64,000 nucleotides of DNA from Pseudogulbenkiania sp. MAI-1 (lineage in GTDB: Bacteria; Pseudomonadota; Gammaproteobacteria; Burkholderiales; Chromobacteriaceae), in contig NZ_AZUR01000001.1 in assembly GCF_000527175.1 (NCBI RefSeq), positions 779,011 through 843,010 on the forward strand. The letters run 5' to 3'. Both the position numbers and the translations under genes were made by a program. Positions 44,942 to 55,431 of the stretch are shown in pieces. How positions within the stretch are numbered: position 1 is the stretch's first letter; each line of letters opens with the position of its first letter. The notes below the pieces were generated by a model. That model saw only the letters and a list, made by a program, of their open reading frames with translations. It was not told where the DNA came from and did no database searches.

Positions 44942-45673
44942 GGTGGCTCCTTGTTCTGTATGGGGCCGGAACGGGGGGGGGCTCGCGTCCGGACGGTGCG
45001 GCAATTTTATGGCAAAGCACAAAAATAATTTCCCGATGTTGCGCAATAAAGTGCCGTCGATGACGGGTGTTTTAGTGAAATCATGCTTGTCTGAAGGTGT
45101 GCATGGAGAGAGGGCGGCATGTGCCGGGTGCTACGGGGTGAATCGTGGCAAAGTATTTTGTCTGCAGTTTTTCTGTTTGGTAGCTGAATCCGCTGGTGCT
45201 GCGAGTTTCTGTGGTGAAATAGCATGAATGGTGTGTCGTCCCGACGAGTCGTCCGTCCCTTGGCCTGCGGCTTTGCGACCACGTTCCATCATGGCTGTTC
45301 GCTGTGGCTTGGCGAGTGCCGTTCCCGGAGGGATTGAAAAGGCGTGAAATTGCGCTGGATCGGCAGATCGTAGCGAAGTGTTTCAGGTAGATGACAATAG
45401 GGGCTATTTTGCATGCCTGTCCGTGCAAGGGCCGACGCTGAACGACGCTCCGTCATGACGATGGCGAGCGTGCTCTGGGATTTTTGCCTTGCTTGCTGGA
45501 AGTATTTGGGTAATATCGCGCCATTTCGTCGCCATGGCAGTGGCTTTTATGCTTCTTCCATCGGCTGACGGGTTTTTGTCGGAATGCCGTGTGCCTGCCC
45601 TGTAATGCGCCCGCCCGGATAGCGGGCGCATGGCATTTTGAGTACCACGAAACACACAGGGATTGTTTGAATC
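44942..45673. other. 732-bp divergent intergenic region, apparently non-coding
   Basis: It lies between the divergent ABC importer operon and the amino-acid permease. It is less GC-rich than its flanks and has no frame with coding character, no tRNA and no recognisable mobile element. The only clear structure is the hairpin at 45605-45631. It must hold both promoters; at this size a small RNA or decayed gene is possible. Confidence 0.6.
45605..45631 (+). other. perfect stem-loop in the permease leader
   Basis: ATGCGCCCGC / GCGGGCGCAT, 10 bp, with loop CCGGATA, 43 nt before the permease ATG. No T-run follows. It may be a leader control element or the end of an upstream transcript. Confidence 0.5.
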
Positions 45674-47071
45674 ATGAGCTTGCTGCGCAAGAAGAGTGTG
45701 ATGGGCATGCTGTCCGTTGCCCAGACCTCGCAAGGGCTCCGCAAGGAGCTGTCCGCCTTCGACCTGACCATGCTGGGCATCGGCGCCATCATCGGCACCG
45801 GCATCTTCGTTCTGACCGGCACCGGCGCCACGGTGGCCGGCCCCGGCTTGGTGTTGTCCTTCGTCATCGGTGCCATCGCCTGCGGTTTTGCCGCGCTGTG
45901 CTACGCCGAGTTCGCCTCGATGCTGCCGGTGTCGGGCTCCACCTATACCTACGCCTACGCCACGCTGGGCGAACTGATCGCCTGGATCATCGGCTGGGAT
46001 CTGATGCTGGAATACCTGCTGGCTTCGTCGGCGGTCTCGGTGGGCTGGTCGGGCTACTTCCAGAGCCTGATGGCGGGCTTCGGCTTCCATCTGCCCGATG
46101 CGCTGACCGCCGCCGCGGGGGCGCGTCCCGGCGTGGAGACCGTGTTCAACCTGCCGGCCTTCGTCATCGCCATGCTGATCACCGCTTTGCTGGCCTTCGG
46201 CATCAAGGAGTCGAAGAAGGTCAATAACGTGGTGGTGCTGATCAAGGTAGCCGTGGTGGTGCTGTTCATCGGCATCGCGGTGTGGCACGTCAAGCCCGCC
46301 AACTGGGACCCGGCGCTGCCCTACGGCATGAGCGGCGTGTTCCACGGTGCCGCCATCGTGTTCTTCAGCTTCCTCGGCTTCGACGCGGTGACTTGCGCCG
46401 CGGAAGAGGTGAAGAACCCGGAGAAGGACATCCCGAAAGGGGTGATCTGGTCGCTGGCGATCTGCTCGCTGCTGTACGTGATCGTCTCCGCCATCATGAC
46501 CGGCATCGTGCCGTTCCTGCAGTTCAAGGGCATCGATCACCCGGTGTCGCTGGCGCTGCAGGTGGCCAAGCTCGACTGGTTCGCCGGCTTCGTCGATCTC
46601 GGCGCCATCCTCGGCATGCTCACCGTGATCCTGGTGATGACCTACGGCCAGACGCGCATCCTGTTCGCGATGTCGCGCGACGGCCTGCTGCCCAAGGTGT
46701 TCTCCGAGGTGCACCCGAAGTACGGCACGCCGTACAAGGCCACCTGGCTGATCGGCACCGTCATCGCGCTGATCGCCGGCTTCGTGCCGCTGGGCACGCT
46801 GGCCGAGCTGGTGAACATCGGTACGCTGGCCGCGTTCTCGTTGATCGCCGCCGCCATCATCCTGCTCCGCAAGCGCGAACCGGACCTGCCGCGCAAGTTC
46901 CACTGCCCGGGCGTGCCCTACGTGCCGGCGCTGGCCATCGTGTTCTGCGTGTTCCTGATGACGCAACTGGCGGCGCTGACCTGGCTGTGCTTCGTGATCT
47001 GGCTGGTGTTGGGCCTGGTGGTGTACTTCGGTTACTCGCGCCGCCGCTCGCTGCTGCACGTTGCCGGCTGA
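45674..47071 (+). CDS. APC-superfamily amino-acid permease (CAT/YfnA-like)
   Basis: 465 aa with 12 or so TM helices. TM1 holds GIGAIIGTGIFVLTGTGA, the substrate-backbone binding motif of APC transporters. FFSFLGFDAVTCAAEEVKNPEKDIPKGV in TM6 and the following loop marks the cationic amino-acid transporter group. The exact amino acid is not decidable. The ribosome site is modest. Confidence 0.9.
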   Translation: MSLLRKKSVMGMLSVAQTSQGLRKELSAFDLTMLGIGAIIGTGIFVLTGTGATVAGPGLVLSFVIGAIACGFAALCYAEFASMLPVSGSTYTYAYATLGELIAWIIGWDLMLEYLLASSAVSVGWSGYFQSLMAGFGFHLPDALTAAAGARPGVETVFNLPAFVIAMLITALLAFGIKESKKVNNVVVLIKVAVVVLFIGIAVWHVKPANWDPALPYGMSGVFHGAAIVFFSFLGFDAVTCAAEEVKNPEKDIPKGVIWSLAICSLLYVIVSAIMTGIVPFLQFKGIDHPVSLALQVAKLDWFAGFVDLGAILGMLTVILVMTYGQTRILFAMSRDGLLPKVFSEVHPKYGTPYKATWLIGTVIALIAGFVPLGTLAELVNIGTLAAFSLIAAAIILLRKREPDLPRKFHCPGVPYVPALAIVFCVFLMTQLAALTWLCFVIWLVLGLVVYFGYSRRRSLLHVAG

Positions 47072-47096
47072 TCTTCACCTGGCGTCAAAGTGCTTC

Positions 47097-47122
47097 AAGG
47101 CCGGTCGCGACCGGCCTTTTTT
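47097..47122 (+). terminator. terminator of the amino-acid permease gene
   Basis: The 22-bp perfect palindrome AAGGCCGGTC-GC-GACCGGCCTT is followed by TTTT. Confidence 0.9.
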
Positions 47123-47137
47123 GCGCTCGCGCGCAAT

Positions 47138-47166
47138 GAAAAACCCCCGCCCTGAGGGGCGGGGGT
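47138..47166 (-). terminator. terminator of aceA
   Basis: On the minus strand ACCCCCGCCC / GGGCGGGGGT is followed by TTTTT, 46 nt past the aceA stop. Confidence 0.9.
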
Positions 47167-47211
47167 AGTTTGACACAGACGGCAGGGTCGAATTGCCGTT
47201 CAGTCGAACGC

Positions 47212-48510
47212 TTAGTGGAACTGCTCTTCTTCGGTCGAGCCGGTCAGCGCGGTCACGCTGGACTTGCCGCCCTGGATCACCGTGGTGATGTCGTCGAAGT
47301 AGCCGGTGCCGACTTCCTGCTGGTGCGAGACGAAGGTGTAGCCACGTTCGCGGGCGGCGAATTCCGGCTCCTGCACCTTCTCGACGTAGGCGGACATGCC
47401 GCGAGCCACGTAGTCTTGCGCCAGATCGAACATGTTGTACCACATGTTGTGGATGCCGGCCAGGGTGATGAACTGGTACTTGTAGCCCATGGCGCCCAGC
47501 TCGCGCTGGAACTTGGCGATGGTGGCATCGTCCAGGTTCTTCTTCCAGTTGAAGGACGGCGAGCAGTTGTAGGCCAGCAGCTTGCCCGGGTGCTTGGCAT
47601 GGACCGCCTCGGCGAACTTGCGGGCGAACTCCAGGTCCGGCGTGCCGGTTTCGCACCATACCAGGTCGGCGTAGTCGGCGTAGGCGATGGCGCGGCTGAT
47701 GGCTTGCTCCAGGCCCTTGCGGGTCTTGTAGAAGCCTTCGGCGGTGCGCTCGCCGGTCAGGAACGGACGGTCGCGCTCGTCGCAGTCGCTGGTCAGGAGG
47801 TCAGCGGCTTCGGCATCGGTACGGGCGATCACCAGGGTCGGCACGCCGTAGACGTCGGCGGCCATGCGCGCCGCGATCAGCTTCTGCACCGCTTCCTGGG
47901 TCGGCACCAGCACCTTGCCACCCATGTGGCCGCACTTCTTCACCGAAGCCAGTTGGTCTTCGAAGTGCACGCCGCCGGCGCCAGCGCGGATCATCGCCTT
48001 CATCAGTTCGTAGGCGTTCAGCACGCCGCCGAAACCGGCTTCGGCGTCGGCCACGATCGGAGCGTAGTAGTCGATGTAGCCGGCGTCGCCGCGCTCGATA
48101 CCCTTGGCGTGCTGGATTTCGTCGGCACGGGTGAAGGCGTTGTTGATGCGTTCGACCACTTTCGGCACCGAGTCAACCGGGTACAGCGACTGGTCCGGGT
48201 ACATGGCGGAGTATTCGTTGTTGTCGGCGGCGACTTGCCAGCCGGACAGGTAGATGGCCTTGATGCCGGCCTTCACTTGCTGCATGGCCTGGCCGCCGGT
48301 CAGCGCGCCCAGGCAGTTGATGTACGGCTCGTTGTTGACCAGGTGCCACAGCTTGTTGGCGGCGTTGCGGGCCAGGGTGTGTTCCACTTGCACGGAGCCG
48401 CGCAGGCGCTCTACGTCGGCGGCGGTGTAGCCGCGCTTGATGCCCTTCCAGCGCGGATTTTCGTCCCAGTCTTTTTGGATGGCGGCAATGCGTTGTTCGC
48501 GAGTAGTCAT
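47212..48510 (-). CDS. aceA: isocitrate lyase AceA
   Basis: 432 aa, first enzyme of the glyoxylate bypass (isocitrate to glyoxylate and succinate). The catalytic signature KKCGHMGGK is present, with SGWQVAADNN and the C-terminal NCSPSFNWKK. No malate synthase gene is adjacent. It is needed for growth on acetate or fatty acids. The leader (48511-48600) holds partly complementary segments that may fold. Confidence 0.97.
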   Translation of the reverse strand: MTTREQRIAAIQKDWDENPRWKGIKRGYTAADVERLRGSVQVEHTLARNAANKLWHLVNNEPYINCLGALTGGQAMQQVKAGIKAIYLSGWQVAADNNEYSAMYPDQSLYPVDSVPKVVERINNAFTRADEIQHAKGIERGDAGYIDYYAPIVADAEAGFGGVLNAYELMKAMIRAGAGGVHFEDQLASVKKCGHMGGKVLVPTQEAVQKLIAARMAADVYGVPTLVIARTDAEAADLLTSDCDERDRPFLTGERTAEGFYKTRKGLEQAISRAIAYADYADLVWCETGTPDLEFARKFAEAVHAKHPGKLLAYNCSPSFNWKKNLDDATIAKFQRELGAMGYKYQFITLAGIHNMWYNMFDLAQDYVARGMSAYVEKVQEPEFAARERGYTFVSHQQEVGTGYFDDITTVIQGGKSSVTALTGSTEEEQFH

Positions 48511-48946
48511 GCGGTCAATCCTTCTCGAATACGTTTCTTAGTAAACCGGTCAATTCAGCCGGCGTTCCTCTGGCTAGGATGAATCGGTTTTACCGTCACC
48601 TTTTTATTGACAACGTGTTTTGCCCGTTGTCGTTTCCGACCGCGAAAGCCTATTCCGTAAGGGAGGCAGACCTGCTTGTCGGCGTGTGCTGTGAGTCCAT
48701 TTAATCATAAAAAAATCGTAATGTGTGCGCTGCAGCACAAAAAAATCCTTTGTTTTCAAAAGCTAACAAAAGCGACAAAAAACGAATCCAAGCTTGCGCC
48801 GATTTTTTCCTGTTTCGAACGAAAAAGTTTCCAAACGAGCGGTTGCTTGATCGCTTGCGCGTCATCCGCGCGCTCTTGAATTTTTCGCCAAAGCCCCTAC
48901 CTAGCGTCAGGTCATCATCAATCGCCTAGCCAACAAGGGAATCGTC
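48511..48946. other. 436-bp region between divergent aceA and grpE
   Basis: AT-rich in the middle (48700-48800). It contains an imperfect inverted repeat near aceA (GTAAACCG at ~48541 against CGGTTTTAC at ~48587) and the grpE heat-shock promoter. No gene is seen. Confidence 0.6.
48875..48902 (+). promoter_or_regulatory. heat-shock (sigma-32-like) promoter of grpE
   Basis: CTTGAAT (48875-48881), 12 nt, CCCCTACCT (48894-48902), about 45 nt before the grpE ATG. Confidence 0.7.
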
Positions 48947-49492
48947 ATGCAGGAAAACCAACAGAATCCGGTCAACGAGGCCGTGGACAGCTCCGCCGCC
49001 GAGACTCCCGCCGAGACCGCGGTCGAGCCGACCACGGAGGCGCGCGTTGCCGCACTGGAGATCGAGTTGGCCGAAGCCCGTGAACAGTTTTTGCGCTCCC
49101 GTGCCGAAATGGAGAACATGCGCCGTCGTACGGCCGAAGAGGTGGTGAATGCGCAGAAATATGCCATCAACAAGTTCGCCCTCGAGCTCTTGGCGGTCAA
49201 GGACAGCCTGGAGATGGCGCTGGCCGACCAGAGCGGCCAGTTCGACAACCTGAAGTTCGGCGTCGACCTGACGCTGAAGCAACTGGTATCGGCCTTCGAC
49301 AAGGCTCAGATCAAGGAAATCAACCCGGTGGGCGAGCCGCTCGACCCGCACCGCCATCAGGCGATCAGCACCGAGGAGTCGGACGCCGAGCCGAACACCG
49401 TGCTGCGCGTGATGCAGAAGGGGTACCAAGTGGCTGACCGCGTACTGCGCCCGGCCATGGTCGTGGTCGCCAAGACGAAGGCGCAAGAGTAA
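48947..49492 (+). CDS. grpE: nucleotide exchange factor GrpE
   Basis: 181 aa. An acidic, disordered N-terminus (~1-35) is followed by a long coiled coil (EIELAEAREQFLRSRAEMENMRRR) and a C-terminal beta domain (DPHRHQAIS, VLRVMQKGYQVADRVLRPAMVVVAK). It releases ADP from DnaK. It heads the grpE-dnaK-dnaJ cluster. Confidence 0.97.
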   Translation: MQENQQNPVNEAVDSSAAETPAETAVEPTTEARVAALEIELAEAREQFLRSRAEMENMRRRTAEEVVNAQKYAINKFALELLAVKDSLEMALADQSGQFDNLKFGVDLTLKQLVSAFDKAQIKEINPVGEPLDPHRHQAISTEESDAEPNTVLRVMQKGYQVADRVLRPAMVVVAKTKAQE

Positions 49493-49523
49493 ATCCAAGT
49501 TTAAAAAGGTTGGCTAAAGTCCT

Positions 49524-49551
49524 CTTGAAAACGTGGGCATAGCCATTACCT
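49524..49551 (+). promoter_or_regulatory. heat-shock (sigma-32-like) promoter of dnaK
   Basis: CTTGAAA (49524-49530), 12 nt, CCATTACCT (49543-49551), about 73 nt before the dnaK ATG. dnaK can thus be made apart from grpE. Confidence 0.7.
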
Positions 49552-49623
49552 ATCCAGTCAACAGGCGGCGACTATCGCGACAGGCGGCGCCGCTGTAAGA
49601 GATTCAAGGAAAAGGAACAAGAC

Positions 49624-51540
<1,917 letters not shown>

Positions 51541-51596
51541 GCGTTCTTGCGCCTAGGGCCGGCTCCGGCGCTGCATGTCGGCGGCGGGCTCTAGAG

Positions 51597-51646
51597 AGGC
51601 ACAGGGTTCCGAGGGCTTTCCCCGGCCTCTGTGCCTTTCCTGTTTC
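51597..51646 (+). terminator. terminator-like hairpin between dnaK and dnaJ
   Basis: AGGCACAG / CTGTGCCT enclose an inner GGG...CCCC stem, followed by TTTCCTGTTT. It would lower dnaJ relative to dnaK. Confidence 0.6.
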
Positions 51647-51697
51647 GGAATCCCCCTTTTCGGCCAGCCCCGGCGCATGGCCCCAAGGTAGAACAGC

Positions 51698-52816
51698 ATG
51701 TCCAAACGTGATTATTACGACACCCTCGGCGTGAACCGCGATGCCTCCGACGACGACGTCAAGAAGGCCTATCGCAAGCTGGCGATGAAGTACCACCCGG
51801 ACCGCAATCCGGATAGCAAGGACGCCGAGGAGAAGTTCAAGGAAGTCAAGGAGGCCTACGAGATCCTGTCCGACGGGCAGAAGCGTGCGGCCTACGACCA
51901 GTTCGGCCACGCCGGGGTCGATCCCAACGCCGCCGGCGCGCGCGGCGGCCAAGGCTTCGGCGATTTTGCCGACGCTTTCTCCGACATCTTCGGCGACATC
52001 TTTGGCGGTCGCGGCGGCGGTCGTTCCAACGTCTATCGTGGCGCCGACCTGCGCTACAACATGGAAATTTCGCTGGAAGAGGCGGCACGCGGCTGCGAGA
52101 AGCAGATCCGCATCCCTTCGCACGAGAATTGCGACGTCTGCCACGGCTCCGGCGCCAAGCCGGGCACCCAGCCCAAGACCTGCCCCACCTGCGGCGGCCA
52201 TGGCCAGGTGCGCGTGAGCCAGGGCTTCTTCTCGATCCAGCAGACCTGCCCGACCTGCCACGGCAGCGGCAAGCAGATTACCGACCCGTGCCACAAGTGC
52301 CATGGCGCCGGCCAGGTCAAGACCCACAAGACGCTGAACGTGAAGATTCCCGCCGGCGTCGACGAGGGGGACCGCATCCGCCTGTCCGGCGAGGGCGAGG
52401 CGGGGCAGAACGGCGGCCCGCCCGGGGACCTGTACGTGGTCACCCACATCAAGGCGCACCCGGTGTTCCAGCGCGACGGCATGGACCTGCACTGCGAGAT
52501 GCCGATTTCCTTTGCCACCGCGGCGCTGGGCGGCGAGGTGGAAATCCCCACGCTCGACGGCATGGCCAAGGTCAAGATCGCGGCGGAAACCCAGTCCGGC
52601 CGCCAGTACCGGCTGCGCGGCAAGGGCATCAAGGCGGTGCGCGGTTCCGACTACGGCGACCTGCTGTGCCACGTGGTGGTGGAGACCCCGGTCAACCTGA
52701 CCGAGCGCCAGAAGGAGCTGCTGCGCGAGTTCGAGGCGATCAGCCAGGGCGATACCGCGATGCACAACCCGCGCGCCAAGTCGTTCATGGACAAGCTGAA
52801 GGACTTTTTCGGCTGA
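51698..52816 (+). CDS. dnaJ: co-chaperone DnaJ (Hsp40)
   Basis: 372 aa. The J domain has the HPD motif in KYHPDRNPDS. A Gly/Phe-rich linker (~75-115) follows, then four CxxCxGxG zinc repeats (CDVCHGSG, CPTCGGHG, CPTCHGSG, CHKCHGAG) and the C-terminal substrate domains. It stimulates DnaK ATPase and delivers clients. Type A, full length. Confidence 0.98.
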   Translation: MSKRDYYDTLGVNRDASDDDVKKAYRKLAMKYHPDRNPDSKDAEEKFKEVKEAYEILSDGQKRAAYDQFGHAGVDPNAAGARGGQGFGDFADAFSDIFGDIFGGRGGGRSNVYRGADLRYNMEISLEEAARGCEKQIRIPSHENCDVCHGSGAKPGTQPKTCPTCGGHGQVRVSQGFFSIQQTCPTCHGSGKQITDPCHKCHGAGQVKTHKTLNVKIPAGVDEGDRIRLSGEGEAGQNGGPPGDLYVVTHIKAHPVFQRDGMDLHCEMPISFATAALGGEVEIPTLDGMAKVKIAAETQSGRQYRLRGKGIKAVRGSDYGDLLCHVVVETPVNLTERQKELLREFEAISQGDTAMHNPRAKSFMDKLKDFFG

Positions 52817-52846
52817 GGCCGAGCTGCTTAGGCGTAGTGGAAATAC

Positions 52847-52874
52847 AACGGCGTCCTGTTGGGCGCCGTTTTTT
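52847..52874 (+). terminator. terminator of dnaJ
   Basis: AACGGCG / CGCCGTT followed by TTTT, 30 nt after the stop. Confidence 0.88.
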
Positions 52875-53014
52875 ATTGCGATTTTTGCCTTTAGTGCAGG
52901 CAGTTTTCTTGTTTTGTTGCCTGGTTTTGGAGAATTTTGGTGAGACGTTGCTTTTTGGGAGTTTGTAGACAGTTTTTTGTAGTCATCCGGAAACTTCCTC
53001 AGTATCTTCTGCTC

Positions 53015-53097
53015 CTCTGACTGCTCGGCCCGGATCGACAGGGCTAGCGGACAGGAACCTGCTAACAACAAGGACGGCGCATCCCGCCACCGTCCGA
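53015..53097 (+). promoter_or_regulatory. structured leader of the amino-acid symporter gene
   Basis: Stems GCTCGGCCC / GGGCTAGC (~53024-53050, one bulge) and GGACGG / CCGTCC (~53080-53097) lie in the 5' leader. Glycine riboswitches often control such symporters, but the conserved glycine-aptamer sequences are not seen. Marked as an unassigned leader. Confidence 0.3.
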
Positions 53098-53137
53098 CAA
53101 CAACTGGTATCAACTGAGTCCCGGAGAAACACAAGAT

Positions 53138-54628
53138 ATGATGGAAATAGTCGATTTTCTCAACGGCTGGGTCTGGAGCAAGGCGCTGATCTTCCTGTGC
53201 CTCGGCGTCGGCCTGTTCTTCTCGCTGCGCAGCCGTTTCGCCCAGGTACGCCACTTTGGCGAAATGATCCGCCTGATGTTCGACGGCAAGTCCAGCGACA
53301 GCGGCGTGTCGTCGTTCCAGGCGCTGGCCATGACCCTGGCCGGCCGCGTTGGTACCGGCAACATCGCCGGGGTCGCCACCGCGATCACCTTTGGTGGTCC
53401 GGGCGCCGTGTTCTGGATGTGGGTCGTTGCCTTCCTCGGCGCGAGCTCGGCTTATGTCGAGTCCACCCTGGGCCAGATCTACAAGGAAAAGATCAACGGC
53501 GAATACCGTGGCGGTCCGGCCTTCTACATCGAGAAGGGCCTGGGCATGAAGCGTTACGCGCTGTTCTTCGCCATCGCCACCATCTTCGCCTGCGGCCTGC
53601 TGTTGCCGGGCACCCAGTCCAACTCGATCGCGGCCGGTCTGCAGAACGCTCTGGGTATCGATCCTAACGTGACTGCAGCCTTGTTGGCGGTGATGCTCGG
53701 CTTCATCATCTTCGGCGGCGTCAAGCGCATCGCTTCGTTCGCCGAGATCGTGGTGCCGTTCATGGCGCTGGGCTACATCATCGTGGCCTGCGTGGTGGTA
53801 GCGCTGAACATCGGCCAGCTGCCGCACGTGCTGAGCCTGATCGTCAACAGCGCCTTCGGCCTGGATGCCGGTTTCGGCGCCATCCTCGGCATGGCGATCC
53901 AGTGGGGCGTGAAGCGCGGCGTGTATTCCAACGAAGCCGGCCAGGGCACCGGCCCGCACGCGTCGTCCGCCGCTTCCGTGTCGCACCCGGCCAAGCAGGG
54001 CCTGGTGCAGGCGTTCTCGGTCTACGTCGACACGCTGTTCGTGTGCTCCGCCACCGCCTTCATGCTGCTGATCACCGGCCAGTACAACGTGCAGGGCGCG
54101 GACGGCAAGGCGCTGTTCACCGGCATCGCCGGCGTGGCGGCGGGTCCGGGCTACACCCAGACCGCGATGGAAAACATCATGCCGGGCTTCGGCTCGATCT
54201 TCGTGGCGGTGGCGCTGTTCTTCTTTGCCTTCACCACCATCGTGGCCTACTACTACATTGCTGAAACCAATATCGCCTACATCAACCGCAAGGTGAACCG
54301 TCCGTGGCTGACGCTGGTGCTGAAGTTTGGCCTGATGGCGGCGACCGTGTACGGCAGCGTCAAGACCGCCGACCTGGCCTGGGGCTTGGGCGACCTGGGC
54401 GTCGGCCTGATGGCCTGGCTCAACATCACCGCCATCCTGATGCTGCAGAAGCCGGCCTTCATCGCGCTGCGTGACTACGAGGCGCAGAAGGCCAAGGGGC
54501 TGGACCCGGTGTTCCATCCGGAAAAACTGGGCATCAAGAATGCCGACTACTGGACCGGCCATCAGGCGGAAGACAACCTCGAGGCCGAACGCCAGCATGG
54601 CGGCCAGCCGGTCTACGAGAAGATGTAA
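53138..54628 (+). CDS. sodium:alanine/glycine symporter (AGCS family)
   Basis: 496 aa with about 11 TM helices. Family signatures are GRVGTGNIAGVATAITFGGPGAVFWMW, GGPAFYIEKGLG and VYSNEAGQGTGPHAS. It imports alanine or glycine with Na+. It starts at the first of two tandem ATGs, 11 nt after GGAG. Single gene between dnaJ and the candidate small RNA. Confidence 0.94.
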   Translation: MMEIVDFLNGWVWSKALIFLCLGVGLFFSLRSRFAQVRHFGEMIRLMFDGKSSDSGVSSFQALAMTLAGRVGTGNIAGVATAITFGGPGAVFWMWVVAFLGASSAYVESTLGQIYKEKINGEYRGGPAFYIEKGLGMKRYALFFAIATIFACGLLLPGTQSNSIAAGLQNALGIDPNVTAALLAVMLGFIIFGGVKRIASFAEIVVPFMALGYIIVACVVVALNIGQLPHVLSLIVNSAFGLDAGFGAILGMAIQWGVKRGVYSNEAGQGTGPHASSAASVSHPAKQGLVQAFSVYVDTLFVCSATAFMLLITGQYNVQGADGKALFTGIAGVAAGPGYTQTAMENIMPGFGSIFVAVALFFFAFTTIVAYYYIAETNIAYINRKVNRPWLTLVLKFGLMAATVYGSVKTADLAWGLGDLGVGLMAWLNITAILMLQKPAFIALRDYEAQKAKGLDPVFHPEKLGIKNADYWTGHQAEDNLEAERQHGGQPVYEKM

Positions 54629-54653
54629 GCCTGTAACACCATTGCCTTACGCG

Positions 54654-54685
54654 AACGCCGGATTCATCTCCGGCGTTTTTCTTTT
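54654..54685 (+). terminator. terminator of the symporter gene
   Basis: AACGCCGGA / TCCGGCGTT followed by TTTCTTTTT. Confidence 0.92.
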
Positions 54686-54731
54686 TGCGCGGGAAAATTA
54701 GGTGCCATGGGCTCCTGCGTTGTGCGGAAGC

Positions 54732-54918
54732 AAAAAAATCCCCCGAAACCGGGGGCAAGGGAACACGCTCCCACCAATGGAGCAGTCAGAGCAAATGGTC
54801 GTTAGCGGATGTATCGGATTGTCTGATCGAGTTTCATGAGTCCGTGCACTTCTTCATGGGGCACAGAGTCGGCAAGGCGGGTTTTCTCCCGCACCAGTAT
54901 TTCAGGATATCAATGTTA
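54732..54918 (-). ncRNA. candidate small regulatory RNA (~187 nt)
   Basis: The minus strand carries a complete non-coding transcription unit. Its end is a strong terminator: CCCCCG / CGGGGG and then seven T (54755 down to 54732), facing no minus-strand gene. The body can form GCGGG / CCCGC (54877-54892), a 10-bp stem with one mismatch (GAGTCCGTGC at 54838-54847 with GCACAGAGTC at 54861-54870) and GCTCC / GGAGC (54767-54783). A promoter (separate entry) sets the start near 54918. There is no open frame longer than a few codons. It does not look like 6S RNA, SRP RNA, tmRNA or RNase P RNA. The existence of a transcript is inferred, not shown. Confidence 0.6.
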
Positions 54919-54924
54919 TATCCA

Positions 54925-54952
54925 TTTATAAAAATTTCTGATCAATAACCAA
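54925..54952 (-). promoter_or_regulatory. sigma-70-like promoter of the candidate small RNA
   Basis: On the minus strand TTGGTT (54952-54947), a 16-nt spacer and TATAAA (54930-54925). A dyad GGATAT-CAATGTT-ATATCC (54905-54923) overlaps the predicted start and could be an operator. Confidence 0.5.
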
Positions 54953-55064
54953 ATATTAACTCCATGTCGGGATGAGAATGAGGCAGGGGACGAATCCGGC
55001 ATAGAATTAACTTGTCTAATCAATTGCTGGCGCGTGCCGGCACGGCAAAAGGTTGGCCGACGCT

Positions 55065-55310
55065 ATGGATATCGTTCATGAAACGTGGTTCTGGGTGGTG
55101 GTGATTGGCGCCCCCTTGGTGTCCGCTCTAGGGCTGCTGGCGCGCTTGGCGCGCAAGGAGCCGCCGATCGAGTTGCCGCCGGGTGTGGTGCCGCAGCCTT
55201 ACGCTTTCGATGAGGAAGAGGAGGACGATTGGGGCAAGAAGCCGGAGCAGGACGGTGGCCAGGCGGAAGAGGCCGGCAGTCCGCCGGAGGGCAACGCTCG
55301 CCCCGAGTGA
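55065..55310 (+). CDS. small membrane-anchored acidic protein, function unknown
   Basis: 81 aa. One hydrophobic N-terminal helix (WFWVVVIGAPLVSALGLLARLARK) is followed by a Pro-rich stretch and a strongly acidic tail (FDEEEEDDW...). It is probably inner-membrane with a cytoplasmic tail by the positive-inside rule. The ATG was preferred to a TTG 12 nt upstream, though the ribosome site is distant. No family recognised. It precedes hemB by 121 nt. Confidence 0.6.
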   Translation: MDIVHETWFWVVVIGAPLVSALGLLARLARKEPPIELPPGVVPQPYAFDEEEEDDWGKKPEQDGGQAEEAGSPPEGNARPE

Positions 55311-55431
55311 ACAGCGTGTTCTCCGTCGTTCGCTGGTCTGGACCGGGCGGGCTTGTTAAGCTAACGGCCTTTGCGTGCCTTGCCCACCACCCCAGGGTAC
55401 GCCGTCACGTTCCGACAGGACCCGAATCACG

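Larger units (their letters stand above)
52817..53137. other. 321-bp region between dnaJ and the symporter gene
   Basis: It holds the dnaJ terminator, a T-rich stretch with a hairpin CAGGCA / TGCCTG near 52895, and a leader of the symporter gene with further stems (separate entry). No gene. Confidence 0.6.

Noticed and set aside
45007..45428. Short minus-strand frames in the 732-bp gap
   Set aside because: No ribosome site, odd composition rich in His, Ser and Arg, and overlap with each other; no recognisable domain.
54732..54918. 6S RNA or SRP RNA as identity of the candidate small RNA
   Set aside because: There is no end-to-end closing stem with a central bubble as in 6S RNA, and the conserved tetraloop region of SRP RNA is missing.
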